Positions 50,652 through 60,868 of a DNA stretch of 64,000 nucleotides are shown piece by piece. Every line of letters starts with the position of its first letter. Position 1 is the first letter of the stretch. The translations under genes and the position numbers were made by a program. The stretch comes from an uncultured Granulosicoccus sp. (lineage in GTDB: Bacteria > Pseudomonadota > Gammaproteobacteria > Granulosicoccales > Granulosicoccaceae): positions 24,344 through 88,343 of the forward strand of contig CALKLO010000011.1 of NCBI GenBank assembly GCA_937991945.1, written 5' to 3'. Below the pieces are notes generated by a model. That model was not told where the DNA came from. It worked only from the letters and a program-made list of their open reading frames with translations, and ran no database searches.

Positions 50652-51413
50652 CTATTGTTTAAGTTTGTAGCCCGTCTTGAACATAACGCCAACGATGACT
50701 AAGCACAGTGCCAGAAAACCCATGATGGTGATAAAACTGGCCATAACGCTGACATCAGACACCTCAAAAAAGCTCCAACGAAATCCGCTAATTAAATACA
50801 GCACCGGATTCAGCAATGTCACTTTTTGCCAAAACTCGGGCAGCATGCTAACTGAGTAAAAACTGCCGCCCAAGAACACCAAAGGGGTTATGACCAGCAA
50901 GGGAATCAATTGAAGTTTTTCGAAATTATCGGCCCACAGACCAATAATAAAACCGAACAAACTAAACGAGATGCACGTGAGTATCAGAAACGTCATCATC
51001 CAAAAAGGATGAGCAATACGTAGCTCTACAAAAAACGAGGCTGTAAGTAAAATGATGACGCCAATGATTAAAGACTTAGTTGCGGCAGCACCCACAAAAC
51101 CAATAAGGATCTCAAAAAAGGAAATAGGCGCCGACATTATCTCGTAAATAGTGCCCGTAAATTTGGGAAAGAAAATACCAAAAGATGCATTCGAAATGCT
51201 CTGAGTCAGCAGTGACAGCATGATCAGTCCCGGCACAATAAAGGAGCCGTAATCAACGCCCTCTACTGATTGGATGCGCGAACCAATGGCCGATCCAAAC
51301 ACAACAAAATACAACACAGTAGAAATAACGGGTGAGGCAATACTTTGCATGAGCGTTTTGCGTGTTCGACGCATCTCATTAAAGTAGATCGCTTTGACAG
51401 CTTCAGTGTTCAT
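50652..51413 (-). CDS. ABC-2 type transporter permease
   Basis: Six-TM ABC-2 family; [42 protein letters not shown]. Confidence 0.9.
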   Translation of the reverse strand: MNTEAVKAIYFNEMRRTRKTLMQSIASPVISTVLYFVVFGSAIGSRIQSVEGVDYGSFIVPGLIMLSLLTQSISNASFGIFFPKFTGTIYEIMSAPISFFEILIGFVGAAATKSLIIGVIILLTASFFVELRIAHPFWMMTFLILTCISFSLFGFIIGLWADNFEKLQLIPLLVITPLVFLGGSFYSVSMLPEFWQKVTLLNPVLYLISGFRWSFFEVSDVSVMASFITIMGFLALCLVIVGVMFKTGYKLKQ

Positions 51414-52348
51414 TGTTCTTTGTGCACCAAATTAACGAATATGTCTTCTAGAGAACTCTGCGAAGTGTTTAGATCTTTCAGGCCTAAACCAGCCTCACTG
51501 ACTGCTTGCAGCAATGCTGTTATGCCTGTTTGCTCGCCTTGCGTATCAAACGTATAGGTCAAACGGTGTCCATCCATGGAAAGTACTAAATCAAACTCGC
51601 TTAACTGTGACGGTAGCTGTGTAATGGGTGTGCGTAGGTCCACCATGAGTTGCTTTTTACCCAAGGTATCCATCAAATTGGATTTTTCATCAATGACCAA
51701 CAGTTTGCCGTCGCTTATAACGCCAACGCGATCGGCTATTTCCTCTGCCTCTTCAATGTAGTGTGTTGTCAGAATAATAGTCACACCGCTCTGACGCAGT
51801 TTCTCCACTAGCTTCCACATGTCTTTACGCAGTTCAACGTCGACACCGGCTGTGGGCTCGTCTAAGAACAGAACGCGAGGCTCATGAGCAAGAGCCTTGG
51901 CAATGAGAACCCGTCGCTTCATACCGCCTGAGAGTCGATTGACCATGGCATCCTTCTTATCCATAAGGGACAAATCAGTCAGGATTTCATCTATCTTTTC
52001 TTCATTAGGAGGCAAGCCGAAAAGACCTCGACTGAAGCGTACTGTATCGGCCACCAGATCAAAGGCACCCAGGGTTAATTCCTGAGGCACCAAACCAATC
52101 AGATGACGGGTTTTGCGATAATCAGTAACGATGTCATAGCCACCCACAGTCACAGAGCCTGTCGACGGCTTAACCAGACCACAGATTGTTGAAATAAGCG
52201 TGGTTTTCCCTGCCCCGTTGGGGCCTAAGAGCGCCAGAATTTCTCCCTGCTGTATGTCCAGGTCAATACCCTTGAGCGCTTGGTGCCCGCCTTTGTAGGT
52301 CTTCGTCAATCCACGAATGGATATGATCGGATTTGCTTGTTCTGCCAT
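51410..52348 (-). CDS. ABC transporter ATP-binding protein (ABC-2 exporter type)
   Basis: [46 protein letters not shown]. Confidence 0.93.
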   Translation of the reverse strand: MAEQANPIISIRGLTKTYKGGHQALKGIDLDIQQGEILALLGPNGAGKTTLISTICGLVKPSTGSVTVGGYDIVTDYRKTRHLIGLVPQELTLGAFDLVADTVRFSRGLFGLPPNEEKIDEILTDLSLMDKKDAMVNRLSGGMKRRVLIAKALAHEPRVLFLDEPTAGVDVELRKDMWKLVEKLRQSGVTIILTTHYIEEAEEIADRVGVISDGKLLVIDEKSNLMDTLGKKQLMVDLRTPITQLPSQLSEFDLVLSMDGHRLTYTFDTQGEQTGITALLQAVSEAGLGLKDLNTSQSSLEDIFVNLVHKEQ

Positions 52349-52388
52349 TGTTGTATTGTGTCACGTCCAGCACCGAGCAAGCACCTGT

Positions 52389-54608
52389 TTAGCCGATTGG
52401 CAGCGACAAACCCACATGAACCCAGCTTTTTTGATCGTGCGTGAGTTGGTTGCGGGCAAATACAGCACCCTCGTGCGCCTCAGCGATCATTTTCACAATG
52501 TAGAGGCCAAGGCCCAGATGCAATTCGCTGCCTTGATCTTGCCGCTCTGAGAACATCGGAGCAAACCACAGTTCGGTATCACCGACCGCTTCCACATCGG
52601 CTTGATTGGCAACTCCGAGCAAGACATGAGGAATAGCCGATTTATCGTCAGTGCTCAGGTGTAGCACGATGGGACCGGCACTTGCGAATCCCACCGCGTT
52701 GTCCACTAGCTTATCAAACGCCTGCTGTAACAACTCAGGTGAGGCCGTCACGGCAACCGGTGCCGCAGGTAGCGTACTTAAGCGAAATTCATGCGTTGGA
52801 TAGACTTGCCGGTAGCGCTGTAATGAGCCAGATATCCAATCGGTTAAATCAATAGATTGTTTGTCCGCTAACTGAACGCTTTGCTCTAAACGCGTTGATT
52901 CAACCAACGCCTTAATAATGGAACCCAAATGATTAGCACCGTCACTTGCACGATCTACAAGCTGTAGTGATTGCTCATCGAGTGCATCGCGGTCCAGGTT
53001 CTCAAGCGATGTACGAACCACGGATAGCGGTGTGCGAAGCTCATGTGAAAGACGGCTCGACAGTGCTTCTAAATACTGCGTGTAGGCTGCAGAGCGTGAA
53101 AGCAATGATGATAACTTTCGCGACAAATCTCCAATTTCATCTTGAGCGTCGCTTTCAGTTAAACCTGTAACTCGACCATTGTCGGCAATCGCATGTTGAG
53201 CTTCTTGAGACAAACGCCTTATGCGCGATGAGAGTACGAAAGCAAAAATCAGTAGTCCACTACCCGCAAGTAAGCTGACCATTAACAGCAGACTAAACAA
53301 GCGAGCCATCTCACTCCCGGCATAGGCTGATGCGTGTTCTTCATTGGCCTCAAACAGCAGATACCCTCGGCGTGGCAACGAGCCAATCGGTGCGAGTGTT
53401 CCTAAGACCCGATCATTTTCGTCGGTCACATAACGCGATGTCATCGGTTCATCAGCAACCACGGTATCGCGACGCTCTGCACTTAACTTTAAATCGACCG
53501 GCGTGCTTCTCGTTTCAGGTAGCAACGGCAAGTCGCCAGCAACAAAAAATGCGAACAGTCTTAATAGGATGGCATCCCAGAGCCCTGAACTGTTTTCGGC
53601 CTGAGCGGTGGCTTCATCAGAGGCATCGTATTTGACGTAAAGATTGTCGACGTCAGCCATTAAACGCCCATGTACATCAAACAAGCGTGCTCTGACTCCA
53701 GGGCTAGTCCAACGCTGAAGATACGCTTGCGCCGAGGCACTATTATAAAAAAGCAGGCCACCTTGACTAGAAAGGTCGTCTTCCTGAATCGCCCTCATGG
53801 TGCTCGGCGACACAGTTCCTGCCCAGGAAACTCGACGCTCCCCTGGGGCATCAACATCGATAACCGCAATATCAATCGGTGCGCCACTAGAGGGCAACGG
53901 CAATTTAACCTCGAGATAATATCCGTTGGTATCAGTCACCCATGCGCCATGCCAGCCCGGTATTGCCACACCCGCAGAATCTACATAGCGGCGACCCGCA
54001 TTCCTTTGTATGGCTTGCAGGCCAGTTAAAGGGCCAGGAGCTATAGGACGAAACAATACATGCCGCCAATCTCCAGCCGGGGTTTGCGTCAGTATTTCTA
54101 TGGAGTCACCATTGACTAATAATGATTCTGGATCTGGTCGTTCATTTTCACCGGCATCAGGTCTTAGCGCCAGTGGTGTGTGATAAACAACTTGATCATC
54201 TTTAACGTGTATAAACAAATACAAGTTATTGGATTTCTTTGCCACGCGCACCGACACAGTTAAATCATCTGTAACCGTCAGTGACTCAACACTATCGGGC
54301 AGTACGTATTGAAATGTCTCTTCGTTAAGCTCTTGCCAATCATCAGCATAGCCATCAACAAACATAGGGTACTTCGATGCTTGAGCGTACCAATCGTTTT
54401 TACCGGCGGTGCTCAACCCAGTAATCAAGGCTGCATTCACATTGTCTGCATCGGCAAGAGCCAATCGCATATTGGCAACTTTCAGCGTCTGTTCGTCAAT
54501 ACGTGTTTTCTGTAAGGCGCTATAAACCTGTTTGACACTTTGCAAACCCACAACAGGTACAGCCAGCGTCAAAGCGCCAGCTAGTAACATTTGGGAACGC
54601 AGTTTCAT
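52389..54608 (-). CDS. pdsS: Proteobacterial dedicated sortase system histidine kinase
   Basis: Large extracytoplasmic region; H-box SRLSHELRTPLSVVRTSLENL, N-box QAFDKLVDNAVGFA, LGLGLYIVKMIAEAHEG; adjacent to RR, VIT/VWA target and sortase. Confidence 0.85.
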   Translation of the reverse strand: MKLRSQMLLAGALTLAVPVVGLQSVKQVYSALQKTRIDEQTLKVANMRLALADADNVNAALITGLSTAGKNDWYAQASKYPMFVDGYADDWQELNEETFQYVLPDSVESLTVTDDLTVSVRVAKKSNNLYLFIHVKDDQVVYHTPLALRPDAGENERPDPESLLVNGDSIEILTQTPAGDWRHVLFRPIAPGPLTGLQAIQRNAGRRYVDSAGVAIPGWHGAWVTDTNGYYLEVKLPLPSSGAPIDIAVIDVDAPGERRVSWAGTVSPSTMRAIQEDDLSSQGGLLFYNSASAQAYLQRWTSPGVRARLFDVHGRLMADVDNLYVKYDASDEATAQAENSSGLWDAILLRLFAFFVAGDLPLLPETRSTPVDLKLSAERRDTVVADEPMTSRYVTDENDRVLGTLAPIGSLPRRGYLLFEANEEHASAYAGSEMARLFSLLLMVSLLAGSGLLIFAFVLSSRIRRLSQEAQHAIADNGRVTGLTESDAQDEIGDLSRKLSSLLSRSAAYTQYLEALSSRLSHELRTPLSVVRTSLENLDRDALDEQSLQLVDRASDGANHLGSIIKALVESTRLEQSVQLADKQSIDLTDWISGSLQRYRQVYPTHEFRLSTLPAAPVAVTASPELLQQAFDKLVDNAVGFASAGPIVLHLSTDDKSAIPHVLLGVANQADVEAVGDTELWFAPMFSERQDQGSELHLGLGLYIVKMIAEAHEGAVFARNQLTHDQKSWVHVGLSLPIG

Positions 54609-54666
54609 CCGTTTAAACGAGTCGTTTGTGTAGGCAATTTGATAGAACTAAGTGCACAGTGTGTGT

Positions 54667-55383
54667 CTAGTACAACAGTTCATCCATCCAGCGGTATCCC
54701 AGACCATACACCGTCTGAATACCACTGAAGGCATTATCCATTATTAAGAATTTTGCGCGTATGCGCTTGATATGCGCCGTAATGGTTTGATCGTCCAATA
54801 CAAGGTTTGCTGCATCCATAAGTTGTTGCCGGCTTCTCACTTGACCCGGGTTACGAGCAAGGCTTTCTACTAAGGCATACTCCGTAACGGTTAAATCAAC
54901 AACTTCATTACGCCATTTAGCCACTAAGCGTTGTTGGTTGAGTTCAAGCTGTCCAACGTTTCGAATTGTTTCAGCCACATCCGGTTGGCTAAACGCTTCG
55001 ACACGCCGCAGTACCGTATTTACTCTAGCGACTAACTGAACCAAACTGATGTCTTTCGTCAAGTAATCGTCAGCACCAAGCCGCAAACCCGATATGACGT
55101 CTAGTTCGCTATCTCGAGCGGTTAAAAATAAGATGGGCAACCTGGCTGATATCTCTCGAAGTGCGCGGCATAAATCAAAGCCTGCCTCACTATCGCGGCC
55201 TAAACCAATATCAATGATGGCGACATCAGGAAGCCTTTGCTTAACAGCTACCAATGCTGACGAAGCATCCGGATAACCGTGTACATCAAAGCCTGCACGG
55301 CTCAACGCCAACGTGTAGTTATCACGCAATGCTGGTTCGTCCTCAACTAGCACGATGCGTCTAAGTGGGTTCTGCTCCGTCAT
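54667..55383 (-). CDS. pdsR: Proteobacterial dedicated sortase system response regulator (OmpR-like)
   Basis: RIVLVEDEPALRDNY, VAIIDIGLG, LTARDSELDVISGLRLGADDYLTKDIS, C-terminal winged helix; next to kinase and sortase genes. Confidence 0.88.
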   Translation of the reverse strand: MTEQNPLRRIVLVEDEPALRDNYTLALSRAGFDVHGYPDASSALVAVKQRLPDVAIIDIGLGRDSEAGFDLCRALREISARLPILFLTARDSELDVISGLRLGADDYLTKDISLVQLVARVNTVLRRVEAFSQPDVAETIRNVGQLELNQQRLVAKWRNEVVDLTVTEYALVESLARNPGQVRSRQQLMDAANLVLDDQTITAHIKRIRAKFLIMDNAFSGIQTVYGLGYRWMDELLY

Positions 55384-55486
55384 ATTTCGTCACAATTCAT
55401 CCGAGTTTAACCACACTTTATCGCCGTAATGTCCTAAGCGAGGCGCCTACTGTGGCCAACCTTACCGCAACTCTTACGCCACGACT

Positions 55487-57610
55487 ATGCATGATACTCA
55501 CAGCACGCCCTGTTCGCACAAACAACCTCTTATCTTGTTTGTATACGTAGTCGTCAAACATTGGACACTGGTCAGTGTGTTAGTCCTGAGCCTGCACTTG
55601 AGTTCCAGCTTAGCTAATGCCTCAGAGACTGACGACCACCCTACAGCCGGATCACTAAAGCTTCACCATCCAGATGGTGATATCGAGGCCATACAGCTCG
55701 ACGCCGACATGAATCTACATGTCACAGGCCTACTGGCAGAGTTAACCCTTAGCCAGACATTCCAAAACACGACTAATGAATGGGTCGAGGCCAGTTATTT
55801 GTTTCCATTGCATGAGGAGTCTGCCGTACAGGGCCTGAACATGCTCATAGGAGAACGCAAAATTGTCGCGCAAATTATGCCCACCGCTGAGGCCAACGCG
55901 ACCTACGAAAAAGCAAAGCGTGCAGGTCAGATAGCCAGCCTTGTCGAGCAACACCGGCCCAATTTATTCACGATGAAAGCGACGTCCATCGCCCCAAACG
56001 ATATCGTAAAAGTACAGCTGAGTATTATCCTACCGGTACAGGTGGTCGATAAAAAAATGCAGATGCGACTGCCCACCACACTAACACCACGTTATTCCAA
56101 TGCAAACACACCAAACCCGGCAACCATAGATTCAACGTTTACTCAGCAATCTGTGAGTAGAGGGCCACAAATTAGCATAAGCGCTACCTTTGAAACACGT
56201 GAAAACCGTAGCGCCGTCAGCAGCCAAACTCACGAACTACAACACACTGAACAGGGTTTTACGATACGTTCAGTTCCGATGGATCGTGATCTTGTTTTCG
56301 AATGGCCAATGGCCACGACAGATTTTACTACCAGTCAGGCTTACGTATCGACTCACAACGGTGATCGCTACGCACAAATCATAGTGACGCCTCCAGCACG
56401 TACAAACTCGATAGAAAATACCGCTCGAGAATTGTTGTTGGTTATTGATAAATCGGGCTCTATGGCAGGTGTCTCTATGGATGCAGCGAGGCAAGCTTTG
56501 CATTTTGCCATTGATGGATTGAAGCATCACGATAGGTTCAATATCGTCGCCTTCGATGATGAGTACTACCCGCTTTTCGACCGATCAAAAAAGGTATCTG
56601 ATCGCACGACTCAACAAGCCCGACGCTTTATCGATTCGCTAGTCGCTGACGGCGGTACAGAGATGCAGTCAGCCCTTGAATTTGCGCTGAATACAGAGAG
56701 CGATAATCGAATGGACATTGCTGACACTGCAAATGTACCAACGCTTCGACAAGTCGTTTTTCTAACCGACGGCAGTGTGGGTTACGAAGAGTCACTACTG
56801 AACACGATCCAACAACAATTGGGTAGGAGTCGTCTATTTACTATCGGCATTGGCCCTGCTCCCAATTCCTGGTTTATTAAAAAGGCTGCGCAGATTGGTC
56901 GTGGCACATCGCTTGAGATACAAAATTCATACGATGTAGCAGAGGCTGTCAACCAGCTCTTAGGCAAGCTTGAATCACCGGTGCTGACTGATATAACCGT
57001 TCAATACCCCGAAGGTTATGGCGAAATATACCCTAGCCACCTACCCGATTTGTACGCTGACAGACCTGGACTTTGGGTATCGCGTATTAGTGATGACGTT
57101 AACAGCATCATTGTTACAGGCACTCAAAATGGTCAAAGAATTCGTCAAACGCTAGCAATCGTAGACCCGTTAGCCGATGACGTTCAACCAACACAGACTG
57201 ACAGGCACTCACCGGCGGTTGCTATTCACTGGGCACGCAAAAAAATATCTAGCCTGCTGGATGAACAACGGTATTCACACGATACGCAATTGCACAAAGA
57301 CACCGTGACAGCCCTAGCGATGGACATCGGTTTAGTTTCACCCTATACCAGTTTTTTGGCCATCGACACGACGCACAGTAAACCTGCTGCGAGTACTCAG
57401 AACACGCACACCGTGGCAAATCTTATTCCGGCAGGCAACACCATGATGGCAGTTGTATTACCACAAGGTTCGGCAGGTGCTGACTCTTTCATGGTGTTGA
57501 GTTTACTGAGTGCGCTGCTCGGTATTATCTTATTAAAACTCTCTCGCAACACTGCGGGTGCAAAACGTCGCAGCTCACCCCTGCGCAATCACCTGCAGCC
57601 GTTAGCATGA
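55487..57610 (+). CDS. VIT plus VWA domain protein, marine proteobacterial sortase target
   Basis: VIT: ELTLSQTFQNTTNEWVEASYLFPL; VWA MIDAS: LLLVIDKSGSMAG; C-terminal LPQGSAG-hydrophobic helix-KLSRN..KRR; start could be at a later codon. Confidence 0.92.
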   Translation: MHDTHSTPCSHKQPLILFVYVVVKHWTLVSVLVLSLHLSSSLANASETDDHPTAGSLKLHHPDGDIEAIQLDADMNLHVTGLLAELTLSQTFQNTTNEWVEASYLFPLHEESAVQGLNMLIGERKIVAQIMPTAEANATYEKAKRAGQIASLVEQHRPNLFTMKATSIAPNDIVKVQLSIILPVQVVDKKMQMRLPTTLTPRYSNANTPNPATIDSTFTQQSVSRGPQISISATFETRENRSAVSSQTHELQHTEQGFTIRSVPMDRDLVFEWPMATTDFTTSQAYVSTHNGDRYAQIIVTPPARTNSIENTARELLLVIDKSGSMAGVSMDAARQALHFAIDGLKHHDRFNIVAFDDEYYPLFDRSKKVSDRTTQQARRFIDSLVADGGTEMQSALEFALNTESDNRMDIADTANVPTLRQVVFLTDGSVGYEESLLNTIQQQLGRSRLFTIGIGPAPNSWFIKKAAQIGRGTSLEIQNSYDVAEAVNQLLGKLESPVLTDITVQYPEGYGEIYPSHLPDLYADRPGLWVSRISDDVNSIIVTGTQNGQRIRQTLAIVDPLADDVQPTQTDRHSPAVAIHWARKKISSLLDEQRYSHDTQLHKDTVTALAMDIGLVSPYTSFLAIDTTHSKPAASTQNTHTVANLIPAGNTMMAVVLPQGSAGADSFMVLSLLSALLGIILLKLSRNTAGAKRRSSPLRNHLQPLA

Positions 57611-58197
57611 AACTCTCCAGTAGCCATTCTACAAAGCTGTCCGTTGTGGCAGCGCTTGCCCTACTACTATCATTGGGGACAGGGTTTCAGGCCAGTTGGA
57701 TTTACGGCAAAGCTATAGCCGCACAAATTCTTTTACAACACGCGTGGCGACAAAGCCTTGCCAACAAAACGCCTCATAAACCCTGGTCGTGGGCTGACAT
57801 GAGTACCGTGGCCAGAATAGATATCCCCCACATTAAACGCACATTGATCGTACTCAGCGATGCCTCTGGTGAGGCGATGGCTTTTGGCCCTGGGCTTGCC
57901 GCAGGAGATGTCCAACTGCCAGCCCAGAGCACAATAGCGATCGGTGGTCATCGGGACACACACCTTGCCTTTCTAGAACACCTTCCTATTGGCGCTATTA
58001 TAAATTTGGAGAACACCGCCGGCGATTTTATACGCTACGAACTATTAGACAAAACCGTCGTAGACACGCGTACGCAAGAAATGCGAGTGGCCCAAAACCA
58101 ACCGGGTCTGGTGCTCATTACTTGCTATCCGTTTAGTGCTCGTCAAACGGGCGGTCCGCTACGACTAGTTGCCCGTGCCAGAATGCTACCGAGCTAG
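57607..58197 (+). CDS. Class GN sortase
   Basis: AIGGHRDTHLAFLEHL (His), LVLITCYPFSARQTGGPLRLVARA (Cys, Arg); ATGA overlap with target gene. Confidence 0.92.
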   Translation: MKLSSSHSTKLSVVAALALLLSLGTGFQASWIYGKAIAAQILLQHAWRQSLANKTPHKPWSWADMSTVARIDIPHIKRTLIVLSDASGEAMAFGPGLAAGDVQLPAQSTIAIGGHRDTHLAFLEHLPIGAIINLENTAGDFIRYELLDKTVVDTRTQEMRVAQNQPGLVLITCYPFSARQTGGPLRLVARARMLPS

Positions 58198-58253
58198 CCC
58201 AACAAGGGGCTCTTGCCAGCCCGATTTTCAGGGCAAGCAGGTATACTTCGACA

Positions 58254-59453
58254 ATGAAATTTTCATCTTTGACAGACCGCATCGTTAACGACGATTCAGA
58301 TAGCCCCCGCAAAATCGACCCATGGGCTGTGCATAATCTAGCTGTGCAGCGGGCCGCCCAAGGCGACGCTATTACCATGCTCAGCATTGGTCAGGAAAGC
58401 AACGAAACCACCCCTGACATAGTCGTCGAAGCCGCTGTTGATAGCCTTCGTTCTGGACGGCATCATTACGCGGATGTTCGTGGCGACGAGAGACTAAGAG
58501 CCGCTGTATCGTCGTACCACAATCGGCTAACGGGGCAATCCACGGCCGCGGACAACGTCACTATTTATGTCGGGGCTCAAAATGCCCTATTCGCTGTTGC
58601 TCAGGTGCTGTTAGAGAGCACTGATGAAGTCATTCTTGTCGCACCGTTCTACACCACTTATGAAGCGACCTTTGGGGCACCAGGCCCGCAGGTTGTTACC
58701 GTAAAAGTAGAAGCCAGCGACGGCTACCAGCTCAACGAGAAATCCCTTTTAGCGGCAATAAGTTCTAAAACGCGAGCTATCGTTCTAAATGCACCTAACA
58801 ACCCATTAGGCAGTCGATACACCGAAGATCAGCTCACGAAAATTGTTCAAGCCTGTGTCGACAACGATATCTGGCTCATCCTTGACGCTGTCTACATTGA
58901 CACCGTCGATGCAGAGTCGTTGGCGTTGCCCCACCATGTTCCGGGCTCTGAAAACATACTGATCACTGTAGGCAGCTTATCCAAATCACATCGCATGACG
59001 GGGTGGCGAGTCGGATGGGCAATCGGTCCTGACCCATTGGCTGAGCACTTAGGCAACTTGTCTGTGTGTATGCACTACGGCCTTGCGCCTTTCGTCATGG
59101 ACGCCGCAACCGTTGCCCTGGAAAAATCCGCTGAGACACCCGCATTGGTGCGCTCAGTGATGCGAGCTAGACGCGCTCTAGTTCTAGAATCATTGGTCGA
59201 TTTAGAACCCGTTCGTCTACTCGATGCAGGACAAGGTATGTTCGTATTGCTCGATGTCGAGCCACTAGGCACTGATGCCTATACGTTCGCTATGGAACTA
59301 TTGGCAGCACACGATGTGTCAGTCCTTCCATGTGATGGATTCGGGCCTGGCGGTCAATACCTGATACGAATAGGCTTGTGCGTCGATGGTCAACAGCTCA
59401 GCGACGCCTGTGATCGAATAAGGCAGTTTATCGCTGACAAGAAAACCAGCTAA
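58254..59453 (+). CDS. Class I/II PLP-dependent aminotransferase (possible arginine:pyruvate transaminase-like)
   Basis: NAPNNPLGSRYTEDQL, VGSLSKSHRMTGWRVGWAIG. Confidence 0.88.
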   Translation: MKFSSLTDRIVNDDSDSPRKIDPWAVHNLAVQRAAQGDAITMLSIGQESNETTPDIVVEAAVDSLRSGRHHYADVRGDERLRAAVSSYHNRLTGQSTAADNVTIYVGAQNALFAVAQVLLESTDEVILVAPFYTTYEATFGAPGPQVVTVKVEASDGYQLNEKSLLAAISSKTRAIVLNAPNNPLGSRYTEDQLTKIVQACVDNDIWLILDAVYIDTVDAESLALPHHVPGSENILITVGSLSKSHRMTGWRVGWAIGPDPLAEHLGNLSVCMHYGLAPFVMDAATVALEKSAETPALVRSVMRARRALVLESLVDLEPVRLLDAGQGMFVLLDVEPLGTDAYTFAMELLAAHDVSVLPCDGFGPGGQYLIRIGLCVDGQQLSDACDRIRQFIADKKTS

Positions 59454-60139
59454 GCGGGTCTAGGTACTCGGTTCTCAAGCCATCTAAAAAACACAACGAT
59501 AACAGCCGTTAAGCAAATATAAATACCCGCGACAAAGAGCAACGGCTCGTATACACGATACGTTTCTTGCCTGACGATGGAGCCAACGCCGTACACATCA
59601 AAAACAGTGATTGTGGCGGCTAATGGTGTCGACTTGAGTGTTAATACAAACTCTCCCGCCAATGTTGGCAAGACATTCTGTAGGGCTCTGGGTAACCAGA
59701 TTCTTCGTAGTATTTTGAAACGACTCATGCCGAATGCTCGAGCGGCTTCAAGTTCGCCCTTGGGCACCCCCTTAAATGCTCCACGCATGACCTCGCCTTC
59801 GTAGCCTGCCACGCTAAGCGTGAACGCAAGTACCGCGTACGGGAATGCATCACGAAGTATGGGCCATAAGAACGATTCGCGAATCTCTGGCATCAACGGA
59901 AAGAGCGAGCCTAAACCGTAATACAACAACCACAGTTGAATCAGTAATGGCGTGCCGCGTATGACCGTACAAAAGCTACGTGCGATAGCCGCTAGCCATC
60001 TCGGCCCTGTGACTTGTACTAAGCCGATAGGCACAGCCAATATCATTCCGAAGAATATGGACAGGCTCAGTAGCTGCAGTGTGATGATAATGCCATCAAT
60101 AAATTTGGGCACGTACTCTGCCACCCAGTACCACTGCAT
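59450..60139 (-). CDS. Polar amino acid ABC transporter permease (HisM/ArtM-like)
   Basis: FCTVIRGTPLLIQLWLLYYG, GYEGEVMRGAFKGVPKGELEAARAFGMSRFKILRRIWLPRAL. Confidence 0.92.
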   Translation of the reverse strand: MQWYWVAEYVPKFIDGIIITLQLLSLSIFFGMILAVPIGLVQVTGPRWLAAIARSFCTVIRGTPLLIQLWLLYYGLGSLFPLMPEIRESFLWPILRDAFPYAVLAFTLSVAGYEGEVMRGAFKGVPKGELEAARAFGMSRFKILRRIWLPRALQNVLPTLAGEFVLTLKSTPLAATITVFDVYGVGSIVRQETYRVYEPLLFVAGIYICLTAVIVVFFRWLENRVPRPA

Positions 60140-60862
60140 CTATACCAACTCCGGTTGCCCACGACGCGAACGCTTTTCTAAATAGCGAAACAACTGGTTA
60201 GAGATAAGCGTTATGCACAAATACAAGCATGCAGCCGCCAAGAAAAACATGAGATAGGATCGAGTTGATCCTGCAGCCTGTCTAGTAACAAGCGCAAGCT
60301 CAGAGAAGCCAACTACCGCTAACAGTGCGGTGTCCTTGGTAACAATCAGCCATAGGTTGGAAAGCCCAGGCAACGCAAACGGCAACATGGCAGGTATGGT
60401 GATGCGCCGTAAGATTTTCCAGCGAGACATACCAAACGCCTGTGCGGCTTCAATCTGACCAAGGGGTACTGCCAACATAGCGCCACGAATAACTTCTGTT
60501 GCGTAGGCTCCTTGGACAATGCCTAGAACAGCAATACCTGCAACCAAACCACTGATGTCGATGGGTCTGAAACCCATGGACTCAAGCATATGGTTGATGG
60601 CAGCTGTGCCTGCGTAGTAGAGCAACAGAATGAGAACTAACTCGGGAACAGCTCGAATCAGTGTCGTATATATTTCCAACAACCAGCGAGTCGGCGTTGA
60701 GCCATTGAGCTTGCCCAACGCACCAAACAATCCGATAAACATGCCTAATGCATAGGCACCGAGAGCTATCTGTAGCGTACTAGCTAGCCCCCGGAGCAGA
60801 TTCCAGCCCCACCCGCCATCCGAAAATGACAGGTAGTGCAAATTGGCAAAAAGATCGGACAA
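60140..60862 (-). CDS. Polar amino acid ABC transporter permease (HisQ/ArtQ-like)
   Basis: TLIRAVPELVLILLLYYAGT, ATEVIRGAMLAVPLGQIEAAQAFGMSRWKILRRITIPAML. Confidence 0.92.
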   Translation of the reverse strand: MSDLFANLHYLSFSDGGWGWNLLRGLASTLQIALGAYALGMFIGLFGALGKLNGSTPTRWLLEIYTTLIRAVPELVLILLLYYAGTAAINHMLESMGFRPIDISGLVAGIAVLGIVQGAYATEVIRGAMLAVPLGQIEAAQAFGMSRWKILRRITIPAMLPFALPGLSNLWLIVTKDTALLAVVGFSELALVTRQAAGSTRSYLMFFLAAACLYLCITLISNQLFRYLEKRSRRGQPELV

Positions 60863-60868
60863 GTTGTT

